A stretch of DNA of 64,000 nt, taken from the NCBI GenBank assembly GCA_034440635.1, contig JAOTON010000197.1, positions 432,001-496,000 on the forward strand, in the 5' to 3' direction. The translations under genes and the position numbers were made by a program. The notes under the pieces are model-generated. The model saw only the letters and a program-made list of their open reading frames with translations. It did no database searches and was not told the DNA's origin. This DNA comes from Lepas anatifera (taxonomy: Eukaryota; Arthropoda; Thecostraca; Lepadidae). Shown here one piece after another: positions 10,883 to 22,176 of this stretch. Every line of letters starts with the position of its first letter. Within the stretch, counting starts at the first letter, position 1.

Positions 10883-12618
10883 ATGGCGTTTTCACAATCA
10901 TCCACTTCTTCTGAACAGACTCCACGGACCCCGACCTATGCCGCGACACTGACCAGCTCGAGCTTGCCCCCAGACGCCACCACTGATGGATGTCACCGAT
11001 GCTTCTGAACGGTGCTCACCCGAGCCCACTCTTACTCCCAGAGTGGGAGAAAGGCCAGGTGTGGCACCGCGTGTACTCATGCTAAAAAATCGAGGACAGG
11101 ACCATGAAAATCAACCCATTTCAGCTACACCAATCACTTGGCGAGTTCAGACCAGCACATGTTTTCCGACACCGTAATGGCGTTGTGGAACTAGAGATGG
11201 AGGACGACCGAACCGCGGCCAAACTCCTGAAAGCGCAGTCAATCCAAGTAAAGCTAGCGAGTGGAACTGTAGCTCTGCCCATATCTGTCTCTCCCCATTC
11301 CAGTAGGAACAGCCGCCGAGGTGTGATCAGTTGTCCTGAGATCTCCGACACCACCGAGGACGAAATTCTCGAAGGCATGGAGAACAAGGAGTCATTGCTG
11401 TGAAAAAGTTGACGAAAACAGGAGGGAAGGATAGGGATACAGGAACGGTCATGCTTGCATTCACGGGGACGACGCTGCCAGCCAGGGTTCATGTAGGCTG
11501 GCGATCTTTGCGAGTCCGAGAGTTTGTCCCAAACCCGATCCGATGTTATAAGTGCCAATCGTATGGTCACATGGCGGCGTCCTGCAAAGGAAAAGAGCGA
11601 TGTGGGAAATGTGGCGAACCCGATCACACATCAAACACATGCACGGCCATTACACCGAAGTGTGCGGGCTGTGGTGGCACACACGAGGCATGGGACCGTT
11701 CATGTCCCAATCTTGAGAAAGCGAAAGAGGCGCTGAAGAAAAAGACAAGGCACCAACAAAACAGAACCAAAGAAAGTAGTTACTGTAACGGGTAGCCCAT
11801 CTACTAGAAGGGATCCCCAAACAACATCTCCGTATCGTGACGCATTGATAAGTGATGTATCCAGAAATATTCAACTCCAAACACCAACAACCGTACACAC
11901 CCCTTTACCTCTAAACATAGATTGCCGTATCGAGGATTACATGCGCCTCTCACTCCGAGAGTTTCTGGCTCTGATTTCCCGTCTGCTGCCCTGTGGCGAG
12001 GAGATAAGGGAGACCGACACAGCATGTGAGACGCACACGGTGGATCGGGCGACCCAGGCGGCCCCCAGACACACATGACGCCTCAACTAATGTTTGTCGT
12101 GCAGAAATGGCGGAACCTGTGGATACCGTGCCAGACTTAGCACCAGAACAGAACGTTTCCCCTGCCCAACTGGACGCCGAGCTGGGTGTCATAGAACTCT
12201 GCATAGCGAGCTCAGAAACAACAAACACAACTGAAAGAACAGACACGAATGAAACAACAAACACAACTGAAAGAACAAACACAAATGAAACAACAAACAC
12301 AACTGAAACAACAAACACAGACGAAACAACGAACAGTGAGCCCTGCGGAAAGAGAGCTAGGGAAAACTCCCCAACTTCCCCTCCCCCCAGGAGCCGCGAA
12401 TGACCCCAGCCCCCCCCCACTTCAGTCAGAAGTGCTTCAAACCCTAAGTCCGTCTCTAAAAAGGCGCGAGTGGTGCTGTCCCGGATGGAAAACCCACTCC
12501 CTGTCACCAAGGCGTTGCACCCTCTGCCAGCCCAACCGGATAGCCAGCCCATGGACCATGAAGACAATATGGTGTTGCCCCCTCCGCCGCCACCGCACGT
12601 AGGCCCCCGAGGCGAGTA
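10883..12618 (+). pseudogene. LINE copy 1 ORF1 (Gag-like, three CCHC knuckles)
   Basis: Starts at the ATG at 10883 (MAFSQSSTS), homologous to the ORF1 start of copy 6, but frameshifts soon follow. The core domain (INPFQLHQSLGEFRPAHVF, 11104-11400) and the zinc-knuckle domain (11400-11795) are in different frames. The knuckles are CYKCQSYGHMAASC, CGKCGEPDHTSNTC and CAGCGGTHEAWDRSC. Such Gag proteins bind LINE RNA. The C-terminal part has a Thr/Asn-rich minisatellite (12213-12335) and continues to about 12618 and beyond in pieces, with the conserved end RARSRDRPCPVWERG near 12870-12910. Confidence 0.8.
12213..12335 (+). repeat. ACAACAAACACAACTGAAA minisatellite in ORF1
   Basis: Units of about 18-36 bases built from ACAACAAACACAACTGAAA variants encode repeats of the type ETTNTTERTNTN. 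The other Gag copies here lack this block, so it probably expanded in this copy. Confidence 0.75.
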
Positions 12619-13043
12619 AATGAATTAGTAGAAAGCATAAACAAAAGAGCTAGCGCCACAGGCCAAAACAAAGTCAACAAAAATATAGCAAACACAGTGA
12701 ATACATTGAACATGAACATAGACACTCAGGACAAACAGGACGGTTTCATGCCTCCCCATCCCCTCCCAGAGTGCCACCTGGCTTTCGGACCCGGGATTGC
12801 AGTAGAGCACATTCGTTTTCTGATCGACCGGAGACCGCGCTCTCACTCTCGGGAGTCTGACAGCTATAGGCGTGCACGCTCAAGGGACCGGCCATGTCCG
12901 GTATGGGAGCGAGGAACAGCTCCTCAGCTGAGTGGAACTCTGACAGGAGGAATCCCTTCCAGGGGCCCCAGTCAGCCACGATGATTGGTTTCTCTTTTAG
13001 CCGTGATCAGTGTTTTATATCATTTCTTATCACTCTCATGACC

Positions 13044-15048
13044 ATGACTAGTTTCCTTCAATGGAACATGCGCGGATTCCGATCCAACCTCCCTGACCTC
13101 CAGGCCTTGGTGTCAGCAGGCAATCCCATTGCAGTCGCACTTCAGGAGACGAAGCTCAGGGACGACCAAGGCTGCAATATTCACCACTATAAAACATATC
13201 AATAAAACTTACCGAACACAACAATTGCCCATGGAGGCGTCGCTCTTCTTATTCACTACAGCGTACCTCCTGTAGCATTTACACTCCGCACTGAACTGCA
13301 GGCAGTGGCTGCGACTGTTGATCTTGGGGATATACAAATCACATTAGTATCGCTCTATCTACCTCCCGGAGAGGCCTTCCCTGACGTTTTATTCCAGAGC
13401 CTTTTACGGCAGCTGCCCCGCATCACATAATATTAGGCGATTTCAACTCACATAGCACATTATGGAGCTGTTCCCGATTCAACAGCCGAGGAAGGCGTCT
13501 CGAAGATATAATCAACTACAACAACTTATGCATTATGAACACAGGCCAACAAACATACATCTCTTTACCCTCAGGCGCGACGTCGGCCATCGACTTATCG
13601 CTCTGTTCTTCCTCTGTAGCAAATCGGTTTCACTGGCGCACCCACAGCAACCCCTGCAGAAGTGACCACTTCCCGCTGTGGGTGTGGTCGGATAGGCCCC
13701 ATCCGGGAACACGGATGCCTAGATTGAACTTTGTAAAAGTGGACTGGGACAGTTTTACCTCTGACTGCGTTTTAGCTTTCAGACCAGAGGCTGGTAAAAC
13801 CGCTCCCACCTTGTATGAAGAGATACTCTCTCGCATCCTGCAATCTGCTGACAGTTGCCTCCCAAAGACTAGCCCACTCCCCCGCCGAATACCAGTCCCC
13901 TAGTGAAACGAGGAGTGCAGGTGAAGAATCAGGGAACGGCGACGCTGTTTTAGAAAGTTCGAAAGGCGCCCTACAACCGACAACCTAGTCGCGTTCCGAC
14001 GCGCAAAAGCATTAGCGAGAAGAACTGTTAGAGATGCGAAAAGAAAATCCTGGCACGCTTACATTAACACGGTTAATAGACTCACACCACTCACGGCTGT
14101 CTGGAAACATATAAACCGCATCTCCGGTCGTACCGCCCCGACACCCCTACCGGTTTTATCACACAACCACAATTTGATTACTGAACCCACGGAAGTTACT
14201 AACACCTTCGGAGCGGTGTGGGCCGAGCACTGGCAGCTGGGAACGACCGACCCTCGCTTTATCTGCCACAAAGCAATCAGTGAAGGGACGCCGGTCGATT
14301 TCAACACCACCACCTCACTGCCTTTTAACGATTGTTTCAGCTTTGATGAACTGAGTACAGCACTCTCGCTCACCAAAAACACCGCAGCCGGGCCCGACAA
14401 CATTCACTACAGCATGATTAGGAACCTGGACGAGCCATCACTTCGGGTGCTTGTATCATTCTACAACCATGTCTGGACCACGCACGAGTTCCCGGATGCT
14501 TGACAGGAGGCCATGGTAGTCCCTGTTTTAAAACAGGACAAAGACGGTAGCGACCCTCTCCACTACCGCCCCATCGCCCTGACTTCTAGTACATGCAAGC
14601 TCTTCGAAAGAATGATAAACCGTCGCCTCACATGGTTTCTGGAAAGCACCGGCTTTCTATCCAACGCACAGTGTGGTTTCCGCGCCGGCCGGTCCACCAC
14701 TGATCACTTAGTTTCACTTGACACAGCCGTTCGCCGCTCTTTTGCGCGGAAACAACACACCATCGCGGTCTTCTATGATATCGAGAAAGCCTATGATACG
14801 GCCTGGAGACATGCGAATCTCCGGAAGCTCCATGCTGCGGGAGTGAGTGGGCACATGGGCCATTTTCTGGCCAACTTTCACAGGAATCGGTATTTTACGG
14901 TAAAGTAGGAAATGCCGTGTCAAGTAGGTTTGAGCAGCTGAGCGGAGTACCACAGGGAAGTGTCCTAAGTGTAACCCTCTTCGGGGTTTTAATCAATGAC
15001 ATCTGCAGATACCATGAAGAACACAACCATCCCTACCCGCACTATGCA
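13044..15048 (+). pseudogene. LINE copy 1 ORF2 (endonuclease + RT, truncated)
   Basis: The start MTSFLQWNMRGFRSN is homologous to ORF2 of copies 5 and 6. Endonuclease motifs follow in several frames: ALQETKL, TIAHGGVALLIHYSVP, AATVDLGD, LGDFNSH-like, SAIDLS and SDHFPLWVW. The RT part contains TKNTAAGPDNIHYSMI, HYRPIALTSSTCKLFERMI, QCGFRAGRSTTDHLVSLDT and catalytic VFYDIEKAYDTAW (14174-14908). Stops occur at 13203, near 13430, 13901, 14501 and 14908. The YADD motif is absent because the copy ends at about 15048. Confidence 0.85.
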
Positions 15049-16330
15049 ATGCTACCTCTCTTATTAGTTACTTAATTTTATTAGGCACTCTCCTGTGTCT
15101 TTATAACCATTCATCCATTATTTGCTTGGTTTTCAGTATCATCTCCCTCACACCAGTCTTGCAAATTCGCACCAGGTTAATAAAGTTCGCACCACCCCCT
15201 CCTGTCTTCGAGGGCACTCGCACTAACGAGATCTCGTCGAAAGCGTCATACTTTGCGCACTGGTGTAAGTGCCATCATCTGTAGACTGGCAGCCCAGTAT
15301 GACCTCACTATGCCAAACTGGGCTTACTCAATTACTCAGAACTGTCCTAAAAAGCCCCAGTATCAACAAGGCTGCACTGTTCATTTTGGCTGTGAAATTT
15401 ATGTGTTAGTTAAAAAGACATCACATACATGAAACTGACTGACCAACAAATAAGACTAATGTCGTCTCTTCCTATCTTCTAATTACTGGCATTTTTTTAC
15501 TGAAAAACCATGTTTTATGATAGATCCTTAGAATACTTTTCAAACAAACTATGATGCCACGGCGGATATAGTTCATTTTTACTGCATTGACACTGCACAA
15601 TACTACCTGAACCATTACCTGCCGAAGATGATATCAGTAGAAAAGCAACAAAACTCACTAAATCTTCGAAATCCCGCACCGGTGTTGCTATGCCTGCCTT
15701 TGTTTGCACTGTTATTTCTTTGTTTCAGCGGTTTCAACAGAGGTTAAAATACGTCTATTCTCGTTCATATATGTCTCACTGCATCCCTCGGGTTTTCAAT
15801 CGTTTTCTGCAAAATTCCCAGGATGACGAAACTTCTGCGTCAGAAAGGTCACGTGACCCCCTATGAGTTGGCTATACATTCTGATTGGTCTATTGTGATT
15901 TCTTAAAAGTCCTATATTTTTGTTTTAATGTATTTTTTGGATGTAGCTTTTTTAAAATAACTTTTTCTCTAATAGTTCTAAACTTTTAAGTCACTGCTTA
16001 GGGCAAATTTGACCGATTTTTTTTTTAGAAATTGATAGCCATAGCCGGGGGTACGTCATTTAATCGGTAAGGGGTGTACCAGTAAAGTCGTCTAGAAATG
16101 TTGACTTTGAGAGTGATTTTAAGGCATTTGCAGGGCGAATTCGCAAAAATGAGAATAGGACTCCTGAAACAACTTTTAATGACCTTTTGATCTAGCCAAT
16201 AATTTTTTTCGCGTATCTCCCTTAAAAATACATACATATCCCGAACGGTGGCAATTGATCGGCGGCAATGCTGCGGATTGCTCCAATGTCCAGAACACGC
16301 GATTCTCTTATGCAATGGGGAGGGGTTGGA
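15049..16330. other. Unassigned non-coding sequence
   Basis: AT-rich in the second half. No gene or repeat recognised. Confidence 0.4.
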
Positions 16331-16530
16331 AGTGGAGTGGTCAGCACAGCTGGCTACCACGACCCGGGTTCAGGGCCAGCACAGCCGACTTGGGTTCAAG
16401 GCCAGCACAGCCGACCTGGGTTCAAGGCCCGGCGGCTTCCCTGAGCAAGGAGCAAGCTGAATCCCGAGAAACCCTTCCAACAGGGAAAGAGTTGGCGACG
16501 CCTTATGACCCTGGCAGTTGATGCGTCGAT
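16331..16530 (+). mobile_element. SINE family B copy with triplicated B-box segment
   Basis: The tail AAACCCTTCCAACAGGGAAA and GAGTTGGCGACGCC, followed by ACCCTGGCA, match the copy at 41955-42120. The B-box-like GGGTTCA(A/G)GGC occurs three times in units of about 26 bases (GCCAGCACAGCCGACCTGG), so the segment around the B box has been tandemly duplicated. The A-box part is less clear. Confidence 0.65.
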
Positions 16531-17563
16531 AAGCTCTAAAATTGTTTTCTCCTGCAATTGCGTATTTTCCTGCAGAGACAGATGCGAAGCAGATGATCCA
16601 CCTTTTTTGCGAGCGATCAATTTGAGGGGCTTCGGTGACCTGAAGGCCTTTTTCGGAAGCGTCATATAGTCTGCCTTTGAACATATCGAGGGTCTTCTGG
16701 CGTAGGCAAATGGATTTGGCATCACTTTCTTTCCCATTAGAGAAATATTTCAATCACAGTTCCGTCCCTACCAATGTAGGCAGACCACGTCCGCGATAAC
16801 CCCGTTTTTTTCGCATAACTGGACGAGACATTGACATGGCACTTGTCCAGCTTTGGCCGAGATTTCCGTCACTGGACCCATCGCCATTGGCGTCTGGTGC
16901 GAAGTGCCTGGACACTATTTGACTTAACAGTTGGTGCACCCGTAAGCACAAATAACGAAAGAATACGCAATGCCCTTGAGCCCAAAGTGAATACCTTTTA
17001 GGTTCGTTTGGCTCGATGACAAATTTTCATCGGTGTTGCTGCCTTGTGATGTTCGGAGTTGATGTCGGGGCAGATCTGTGCACAGCCAGTCTGTAGATGC
17101 GTGTGTTGCTTGCCCTTGGCGTGGTTATCTATACCTGGAAGCCGTTTTACGTCTTCCCCGCTGCTTATATGTGGTATGACAACAGTGTGTCATTGCCGAC
17201 AAACCATCAATGCTGTTGTTTCATCAGCGGGATGAAATTACTGCCAGAACCAGTTCCATGCGGGTTGCAATGGCATCGAGCTCGCCGAATTTTTCTCTTG
17301 AAGAATCGCTTTGTGTGCACATGTCCCAATAAGAGCATAGCCATTATGCTGAGCGCTTTTCCCCAGAGCACTCTCCGACTTGCCTACCGTTTTTTTCTGG
17401 GTGCTGACGTGGCACAATGCCCGGTTGCGGTGTGTGTCGTTCTGCGTGCTCGTGCGGATCCGCTGGGGCGCTGTGCGGTGTTTCTGACGGCCTTTCGGCT
17501 CTGTTCTCTCTGCCCTGTCCTGGCCCTCGCCGGCGGCGCTCTCGGCAGAACTCGAGCCTTACG
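16531..17563. other. Upstream region of the RRM gene
   Basis: No second gene is supported. The last 200 bases become GC-rich towards the first coding exon and may hold the promoter and 5' UTR, or an intron with acceptor CTCTCGGCAG at about 17548. No TATA box was identified with confidence. Confidence 0.4.
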
Positions 17564-18068
17564 ATGGAAGATGACCTGCAAGCCGGCGATGACGGCCTGT
17601 ATTGTGTCGGCTTCCTGAACAAGCACTGGTTGCTCCGCGAGCGGGTGCAGGCCGAGTTCTCGCGCTTCGGCCGTATCGTGTCGATCCGTGGCGCCACTGA
17701 CGGCACCCGCATGGGCTGGTGCTTCGTTCGCTACGCCAACCCGGAGGAAGCAGTGCGCGCCATCACCGGCATGCGCGAGTCGCCGCATCTTTGCGATCCC
17801 AACAATGTCAAATACGTGAATGATCGGGGCGACGGCGCGGCGTCGGAGCGGGTGAGCAGGGCTCAGCAGCCGCGCCGTGACGAGTCGGGTGTGTCGCCGC
17901 TGGTGCGGGGCGACACACGCCCTGCGCCCCCTCCCGACACTCGGACAAACACGAGGTCTACGTAGGTAACTGGCCTCTCGAGCTAGACGAGTCTTCTGTG
18001 ATGGAACTGTTCCAGAAATTCGACATCTGCGTCAGCGATGTGCGACTCTACAGAAAGGACACCACGAG
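17564..18068 (+). CDS. RRM RNA-binding protein, exon 1 (RRM1 and start of RRM2)
   Basis: First visible coding exon. The ATG at 17564 opens MEDDLQAGDDGLYCVGFL. RRM1 follows with RNP2 LYCVGF and RNP1 GWCFVRYA (about residues 12-85), so the protein should bind single-stranded RNA. A linker rich in Arg, Ser and Pro comes next. RRM2 begins with EVYVGNWPLELDESSVMELF, but in the frame one base earlier, so the sequence appears to lack one base between about 17880 and 17945; the C runs there are a likely place for an assembly indel. In the first frame the reading stops at TAG 17963-17965. The exon ends at donor ACGAG|GTGAGA (18068). An upstream non-coding exon is possible. I cannot name an orthologue. 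Confidence 0.75.
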
Positions 18069-18329
18069 GTGAGAAGGGGAGCCGATACACGAAGACAGGT
18101 AAATTGCCGTTAAAAATGAACTGGATTTTTAAACTGTTTCCTTTCGACTGTCAAGAAACCGAACGTTTGTTTAAATTATGTGTGGTACAATAACGGCAAT
18201 TCTGTTATAAATGACCCATTGAATCATGTTTCGTAAAATTGCGATCTTTTGTTTGATGCGCAGAGATATTGTTCTATTGATATATGTATTGTTTGAAAGG
18301 CGACGACAGGCGGTTGTGGCTAGTCCCAG

Positions 18330-18550
18330 CATGCATGTTATGTCAGCGGGCACTGACGAGGGCGATGTGCGCGGCAGTTTCGCGTTTGTGGTGGTGCCCG
18401 GCGCTAAGGATGTGGAGCTCGCCATCAAGTCTATGAATGGCGGCAAGGTCGCCGGGCACCAGATCAAGGTCAGTGACGCTTACAGCAATCATGCCGGCGC
18501 CACCAAGAAGGACAGTGCTCCACCTCCCAGCAGCTCCAACACCCATAACG
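18330..18550 (+). CDS. RRM protein, exon 2 (second half of RRM2)
   Basis: Acceptor CTAGTCCCAG|C and donor CATAACG|GTGAGA. Joined to exon 1 in phase, RRM2 is completed: RNP1 reads GSFAFVVV, followed by DVELAIKSMNGGKVAGHQI. The tail AGATKKDSAPPPSSSN is a flexible linker. The preceding intron is 261 bases (18069-18329). The acceptor at 18355 was considered but puts a stop in frame. The exon ends in phase 1. Confidence 0.75.
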
Positions 18551-18619
18551 GTGAGACTTGTGTAGATACGAATATACCAGCAGATATTTCTTTAGCCAAC
18601 AGGGCCCACTCTATCAGGA

Positions 18620-19310
18620 CCCTCTTTAACCAGAAGTTCATCTGAACTGGGAGGACCAACTGTTTCCACAGGGCTCTCTATCGTCAGTAGGAAGGGTCCG
18701 CTCTGGTCAGCTGAGCCCACAGGCGTAGGCAATGAAAGGCTGCTTGGGCGGCGTCCCCCTGAGGGTCCAGAGGGTCCTCTAGAGGACACGGGCCACGCGA
18801 AGCGCGGCTCGCCCGCACTGTGCTGTTTAGCCCGCCTTGGAACTTCATATTGGATGACGCCTCAAGCCTCTCCATCGCTCCATTGTGTGACACACCGGGC
18901 TCCCTCTAAGCTCGGAACCCTTGGAAAAAGCAGGTCCTCTGGACCACTATGGCCCCCCAGTGTCATCCGTCAACAGTAATACCCTCTCTGGTCAGCTGGG
19001 CTCCTTTAACCGAGAGAGCCTGTGCAGCCAGAGGGGCCGTGTCTGGCCAGCTGGGTCCTCTTTAAGTGAGAAGGCCAGTGGTAAGCAGGAACGACTCTAG
19101 CCTGCGGGGTCTACTCTGACTATCAGGACCCTCGTTAACAGGGGAGTCTTTGAACCAGTGTGACCGACTTCTCCGTAGGGCTCTATATCGTCAGCGGGGC
19201 CCTCTCTCAGCTGAACCCTCTATAGGCGGTACTGAGGTCCCTGTTGTCCGTGTAGGCCACCAGGGATTATGCAGCCTATGCAGCTTGGAGGGTCCTTCGA
19301 AATAAGTAGA
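18620..19310. repeat. Degenerate GGxCCTCT / GGTCAGCTG repeats
   Basis: Loose, irregular reiterations of words such as CTCTGGTCAGCTG, GGGTCCTCT, AGGACCCTC and ATCGTCAG, at spacings of about 20-60 bases. The style resembles the GC-rich arrays at 42413-47020, 60570-60800 and 63780-64000, but no unit can be aligned precisely. Confidence 0.45.
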
Positions 19311-19363
19311 CAATCTTGTGACCTGCAAGATCTTTTATTGCCAACCGAAGCAGACGTGTTTAA

Positions 19364-20549
19364 TAGGCCATGTCGTGATCACCACTTTTTCACAGGATCT
19401 TTGATTACCGGGTGTTTTCTAATGTATTGATGGTCGCTGATTACGATTTTCTGGTCGAAAATGTCGAATTCGAAAAATATTTGCCCGCGCAAGCCCTTTG
19501 AAATTCTTTCGGTTTGCCAAAATTTCGGTGTTTTCATATCTCATGGACAATAAAATGCAACAAATGTATGGAAGGGGCTCCAGAACTTTAAAACAATTGA
19601 ATCTGAACAATTTGAAACCTTTTTTGACTCCTTGAAATATATATTTACCCGAAAAAGTACCTTGGAAAGACAGGGATGTTTGAGCTTAAAAGATGATAAT
19701 AGATGGCGCGCATGACGCGGCCGTCAATCAGTGTCCCGCTACGTCGCTTATGACAAGAAGCTATTATCCAAAGGAGCTGGATATACTATTTGAGCCTATT
19801 ATGGATTCGATGAATGAACATTTACCTTCACAAGATGATCTAGATTTCTCTCGCTTGCAGTTTTAAATATTATTGGGAATGGTTGCTTTCAAAGCAGGTA
19901 CAATTAAGATCAGCCAGCCACATATAGATTAGATATCTAAGTATGTAGTCACTGCGGATCAATTTCAAGTATCAAAATGTATGCAAGAGCCAGTCGATTA
20001 TATTTAGATTAGTCTTGCTATCACTAGCAAGGAGAATACCGCATTTCGGGAAAAATGAAGCTACACCACACCTAGCGCCGCCGTCAAGCCATGTATGCTG
20101 CCGCTTAACCAGCTCTCGACTGGGGCTGACGTTGCTGGTCACATTATGATGCTGCAGCTTGAAGAGAAGGAGGCCAGGGAAGTGGACCAATTTCACGTTT
20201 CAATAGCTTGAAAATTCGAACCGACCGCTGATGAAGTTACCGAGACTTACAGAAGAGCATCTGTGGCAGCAAGAAACAAGTACAAAGTTCGCTGTGAAAT
20301 AAGGAAGCATTGTAACCTGAAGGAAGAGATCAGAAGGCGCCTACAAAACATGAAGATATTGTAAGTATGGACAAAGCATGACAACATTGTTTGACATATA
20401 AAGCAGAGCTTTACCATCAAAGGCATCGGCAAACAGAACATTTCTGGAACACCAGCGAGAAGCACAGAGGTTGTATCTTGGTCGCTTGGATGCAGTCGTG
20501 ACGGACCATTGGAGACGGCAGCAGCTGCGGCAAGCCACTGCTGCTGCCG
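19364..20549 (+). repeat. Left arm of fold-back element
   Basis: Reverse complement of 20858-22038 over nearly its whole length with scattered small differences and indels. For example GATCACCACTTTTTCACAGG near the left end faces its complement near 22010. Inner boundary at CAGCTGCGGCAAGCCACTGC. Confidence 0.8.
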
Positions 20550-20857
20550 CCAATAGGGTCTGATCGGGAGGCCGGCTCGTCCGCATTCGAGCACAATAAT
20601 ATGACAATCACCCGGACAAGTCTACAAACCACTTCCGTGTAACATTTAAAAATAAGTTTTCCTTCCGAGATTGACTTATGCCTGCCAGATCCTGTTCGCG
20701 TGCGGCGTCTGTCAGCAGCTGGTGTGATGCTACAAATAGGAAGCTCGCTGCTGCATAGACCACCATCGGTCGCTGTCAATGGTGCCGTTGCGTTCTGACG
20801 CAGCTTCAGCTCCGTCAGAACGCAACATCCGGAGAACTCCTGGTAGCCACAACGACA

Positions 20858-22038
20858 GCAGCAGTGGCTTGCCGCAGCTGCTGCCGTCTCTAATGGTCCG
20901 TCACGACTGCATCCAAGCCGCCAAGATACAACCTCTGCGCTTCTCGCTGGTCTTCCAGAAATGTTCTGTTTGCCGATGCCTTTGATGGTAAAACTCTGCT
21001 TTATATGTCAAACAATGTTGTCATGCTTTGTCCATGCTTACAATATCTTCATGTTTTGTAGGCGCCTTCTGGTCGCTTCCTTCAGGTTTAAATGCTTACT
21101 TATTTCACAGCGAACTTTGTACTTGTTTCTTGCTGCCACAGATGCTCTTCTGTAAGTATCGGTAACTTCATCAGCGGTCGGTTCGAATTTTTAAGCTATT
21201 GAAACGTGAAATTCGTCCTCTTCCCTGGCCTCTATCTCCTCAAGCCGCAGCATCATAATGTGGACGACAACGTCAGCCCCAGACGAGAGCTGGTTAAGCG
21301 GCAGCATACATGGCTTGACGGTGGCGCTAGGTGTGGTGTAGCTTCATTTTTCCCGAAATGCGGCATTCTCCTTGCTAGTGATAGCAAGACTAATCTAAAT
21401 ATAATCGACTGGCTCTTGCATACATTTTAATACTTGAAATTGATCCGCAGTGACTACATGCTTAATTACCAAATCTATATATGGCTGGCTGATCTTAATT
21501 GGACCTGCTTTGAAAGCAACCATTACTAATAATATTTAAAACTGCAAGCGAGAAAAATATAGATCATCTTGTGAAGGTAAATGTTCATTCATCGAATTCA
21601 AAATAGGTTCAAATCCTATATCCAGCTCCTTTGGCTAATAGCTTCTTGACATAAGCGACGTAGCGGGACAGTGGTTGACGGCTGCGTCATGCGCGCCATC
21701 TATTATCACCTTTTAAGCTCAAACATCCCCGTCTTTCCAAGGTACTTTATTGGGGAAGTATATATTTTAAGGAATCAAAAAAGGTTTCAAATTGTTCACA
21801 TTCAATGGTTTAAAAGTTCTGTGGCCCTTTCCATACATAAGTTGCATTTTATTGTCCATGAGATATGAAAACATCGAAATTTTGGCAAACCGGAAGAATT
21901 TCAAAGGGCTTGCGCGGGCAAATATTTTTCGAATTCGACATTTTCGACCACAAAATCGTGATCAGCGGCCATTAATACATTAGAAAACACCCGGAAATCA
22001 AAGATCCTGTGAAAAAGTGGTGATCACGACATGGCCTA
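20858..22038 (-). repeat. Right arm of fold-back element
   Basis: Mirror of the left arm. The sequence between the arms (20550-20857) is not repeated as a long inverted repeat but carries a small local inverted pair around GTTGCGTTCTGACG / CGTCAGAACGCAAC. Confidence 0.8.
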
Positions 22039-22176
22039 GTGTTTAAGAACAATGCCAGCACAAAGAGTTTACATGCGCTGAGTACTATCGGGCGATTCAT
22101 ACCCATTTACAGCGTGTGCTCTGAATTCCCCCACGCACACATAGCGTCAGGTGTTGAGGTGTTGTGTTGCTGACAG

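Larger units (their letters stand above)
10011..15048 (+). mobile_element. I/Jockey-group LINE copy 1, 3'-truncated, degenerate
   Basis: It contains in order a 5' UTR of about 870 bases shared with copies 2, 4 and 6 (starts CTCAGGGGACCG), a broken Gag-like ORF1 with CCHC zinc knuckles, and a broken ORF2 with endonuclease and RT. The match to ORF2 ends at about 15048, shortly after the GVPQGSVLS-type motif (read AGVLINDICR), so the rest of the RT and the 3' UTR are missing. Many frameshifts and stops mark an old copy. The group assignment rests on the Gag with three knuckles and the RT motif YDIEKAYDTAW. Confidence 0.85.
19364..22038. mobile_element. Fold-back hAT-like element, 2675 bp, 8-bp TSD
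   Basis: The ends are inverted repeats starting TAGGCCATGTCGTGATCACC. Flanks GTGTTTAA (19356-19363) and GTGTTTAA (22039-22046) are identical, an 8-bp duplication as in hAT elements. Each arm is about 1.18 kb, so almost the whole element is palindromic with a central spacer of about 310 bases. No complete transposase is visible. The arms hold a short open piece near 20221-20360 reading TYRRASVAARNKYKV, which could be a remnant of a coding exon. It sits inside intron 2 of the RRM gene. Confidence 0.85.
18551..22176 (+). other. Intron 2 of the RRM gene
   Basis: GT..AG intron of 3.6 kb. It holds a degenerate GC-rich repeat stretch (about 18620-19310) and a fold-back hAT-like element (19364-22038). 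No coding sequence of the host gene was seen inside it. Confidence 0.7.
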
